A DNA stretch of 64,000 nt from Providencia stuartii. GTDB lineage: Bacteria > Pseudomonadota > Gammaproteobacteria > Enterobacterales > Enterobacteriaceae. The notes under the pieces were generated by a model. That model was not told where the DNA came from. It did no database searches and saw nothing but the letters and a program-made list of their open reading frames with translations. Below, one piece after another: positions 62,583 through 64,000 of this stretch. The stretch's first letter is position 1. The number at the start of each line of letters is the position of its first letter. The translations under genes were made by a program, and so were the position numbers. The DNA lies in NCBI GenBank assembly GCA_900455155.1, contig UGUC01000003.1, forward strand, positions 372,001 to 436,000, read 5' to 3'.

Positions 62583-63488
62583 CTATTTAGGCCAAAGCCA
62601 TGCAGCCCCACGCACCCCACTTGAGTCACCATGAATGGCCTGCCGAATTGGCGTATCACATTCACGACCGAATACCCAGTTTTTCACCAGTGAAGGTAAT
62701 GTTTGATATAAGCCTTCGACATTACTCATTCCACCACCGAGCACAATGACATCGGGATCGAGCATATTGATAACTTGAGCTAATGCTCTAGCAAGCCGAG
62801 ATTGGTAATGTGTCATTGCGGCTATTGCATGTGGATCCCCAGACTTCATCAATTCGATGATTTCTGAACCTATTTTGGTTTCACCAGACAATTTACGATA
62901 GTCCGCCATAAAACCTGTTCCAGATACGAATAGTTCAGTGCACCCTGTTAGCCCGCAATAGCATTGCTCTTCTTGAAGAAACAATGCGTCTTGGCTATCT
63001 TGCCAAGGCAATGGATTATGGCCCCATTCCCCCGCGACCCCATTACCACCAGAATGAACCTGACCATTGATCGCAATACCAGCACCACATCCCGTACCAA
63101 TAATCACTGCAAATACCACTTTTGCCCCTTTGCCTGCACCATCAACGGCTTCTGAAACAGCAAGGCAGTTAGCATCGTTGGCGACTTTTACAGGCCGCTC
63201 AAGTATTCGCGCTAAATCTACATCAAAAAATTGACCGTTGAGCCATGTGGAATTGGCATTTTTCACTTTACCTGTCACAGGTGATAGTGTCCCGGGGATC
63301 CCAACTCCCACACTTCCTTTTCTCGCCGTGGCCACTTCGGCATCATGAACAAGACCTGCAATCGCATTTAACGTTGCGTTATAGTCTCCTCTGGGCGTCG
63401 CCACGCGCTTTCTAAATAGAGTTTCGCCATTATCATCTAATGCAATCACTTCTATTTTTGTACCACCAAGGTCAATTCCAATTCTCAT
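62583..63488 (-). CDS. mak: Fructokinase Mak (ROK family)
   Basis: Cytoplasmic ROK-family sugar kinase; the E. coli enzyme (formerly YajF) phosphorylates fructose and mannose. It has 301 aa (E. coli 302) from ATG 63488 ([17 protein letters not shown]); an adjacent ATG at 63491 is equally possible. Motifs: ATP-binding [21 protein letters not shown] (catalytic Asp), [27 protein letters not shown] and the ROK zinc cluster [10 protein letters not shown]. Divergent from rdgC as in E. coli. Confidence 0.96.
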   Translation of the reverse strand: MRIGIDLGGTKIEVIALDDNGETLFRKRVATPRGDYNATLNAIAGLVHDAEVATARKGSVGVGIPGTLSPVTGKVKNANSTWLNGQFFDVDLARILERPVKVANDANCLAVSEAVDGAGKGAKVVFAVIIGTGCGAGIAINGQVHSGGNGVAGEWGHNPLPWQDSQDALFLQEEQCYCGLTGCTELFVSGTGFMADYRKLSGETKIGSEIIELMKSGDPHAIAAMTHYQSRLARALAQVINMLDPDVIVLGGGMSNVEGLYQTLPSLVKNWVFGRECDTPIRQAIHGDSSGVRGAAWLWPK

Positions 63489-63684
63489 CATCACACCCAC
63501 TACTTAGCTATTTTCTGTATCATTGCCTGTATACCCTATCGATTTCAAGCGATTAGCGACAAAACTGAGGCCTATAAACACAACAAATACGCCAAAAAGG
63601 CATTTTTTTTCGCTTAATAACCGACAATTCGTTATCATAGCCACCGGCTAAAACAGGTAATCCATCAACAAAGGTAGGTTTTTC

Positions 63685-64000
63685 ATGTGGTTCAAGAATA
63701 TATTGGTCTATCGTCTGAATCGTGATCTGGCTCTCAGTGCTGACGATCTGGAAAGACAGCTTGCCCCTCTGGCCTATCATCCTTGTGGTAGTCAAGACAT
63801 GATGAAAACGGGATGGGTGTCACCCATGAAAGGTTCTGATGCTTTGACCCATGCCGCGGGTAACCAAATACTGATCTGTGCCAAAAAAGAAGAAAAAATG
63901 CTGCCTTCCCCTGTCATCAAACAGGAGCTACAAGAAAAAATCGAAAAACTTGAAGCAGACCAAGGCCGTAAACTGAAAAAAACAGAAAAAGATTCTCTTA
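63685..64000 (+). CDS. rdgC: Recombination-associated protein RdgC (N-terminal part, runs off the window)
   Basis: DNA-binding ring protein that limits RecA activity. The start ATG 63685 has AGGT upstream; the frame is open to the window end (105 codons). It reads [23 protein letters not shown], then [39 protein letters not shown] and KKTEKDSL, all close to E. coli RdgC (303 aa). About two thirds of the gene is missing. Confidence 0.94.
   Translation, partial: MWFKNILVYRLNRDLALSADDLERQLAPLAYHPCGSQDMMKTGWVSPMKGSDALTHAAGNQILICAKKEEKMLPSPVIKQELQEKIEKLEADQGRKLKKTEKDSL

Noticed and set aside
63588..63610. GCC-AAAAA-GGC with eight T upstream of rdgC as a terminator
   Set aside because: Only a 3-bp stem, in the middle of a divergent promoter region.
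63553..63795. Minus-strand 80-aa ORF between mak and rdgC
   Set aside because: It overlaps the start of rdgC antisense and has no supporting features.

Overview
The window is a chromosomal segment of a gammaproteobacterium of the order Enterobacterales. Family-level protein matches, the composition and the MrpJ-like fimbrial regulator point to Morganellaceae, most likely Providencia; the genus is an inference. The backbone is the block conserved in Escherichia coli from rdgC to ppiD, here in the order ppiD-hupB-lon-clpX-clpP-tig-bolA / yajG-ampG / cyoABCDE-yajR / yajQ / panE-yajL / thiI / xseB-ispA-dxs / thiL-nusB-ribE-ribD-nrdR / secF-secD-yajC-tgt-queA / acpH / brnQ / phoR-phoB / sbcD-sbcC / mak / rdgC.

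Layout: 1-8.7 kb holds protein quality control on the minus strand (PpiD, HU-beta, Lon, ClpXP, trigger factor) and BolA. 8.9-12.2 kb holds a lipoprotein, the AmpG muropeptide permease and a Tsx/OmpK-type channel. 12.6-18.9 kb holds the cytochrome bo3 oxidase operon and an MFS transporter. 19-26 kb holds YajQ, ketopantoate reductase, YajL, ThiI and the XseB-IspA-Dxs isoprenoid operon. 26.8-30.5 kb holds thiamine and riboflavin synthesis with NusB and NrdR. 30.7-36.2 kb holds SecDF-YajC with the queuosine genes. 36.5-44.4 kb holds AcpH, a peroxiredoxin, an orphan lipoprotein, gamma-glutamyltransferase, a PoxB-like enzyme and BrnQ. 44.9-52.1 kb holds PhoRB and SbcDC. 52.4-59.5 kb is accessory: a nitroreductase, a small broken fimbrial-like gene and a chaperone-usher operon with its own MrpJ-like regulator. 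60.4-64 kb holds CpdB, Mak and the start of RdgC.

The dominant oddity is sequence quality. Fifteen conserved genes, several of them essential or usually intact (lon, cyoA, cyoB, cyoC, cyoE, yajR, thiI, secD, acpH, a peroxiredoxin, ggt, a poxB-like gene, phoB, sbcD, sbcC), are broken by about 27 single-base additions, almost all in homopolymers. Removing them restores several proteins to exactly the E. coli length (CyoA 315, CyoB 663, CyoC 204, PhoB 229, SecD 615 aa). I read these as base-calling errors, not pseudogenes, and give the full repaired spans.

No CRISPR array, tRNA, rRNA, insertion sequence or prophage was seen. No clearly new multi-gene system is present. The better leads are the fimbrial island with its regulator and satellite gene, the loss of pgpA/yajO next to thiL, a possible small RNA near 26.45 kb, an orphan lipoprotein, and conserved operators (sigma-32 at lon, Pho box at phoB, OxyR-like at the peroxiredoxin).
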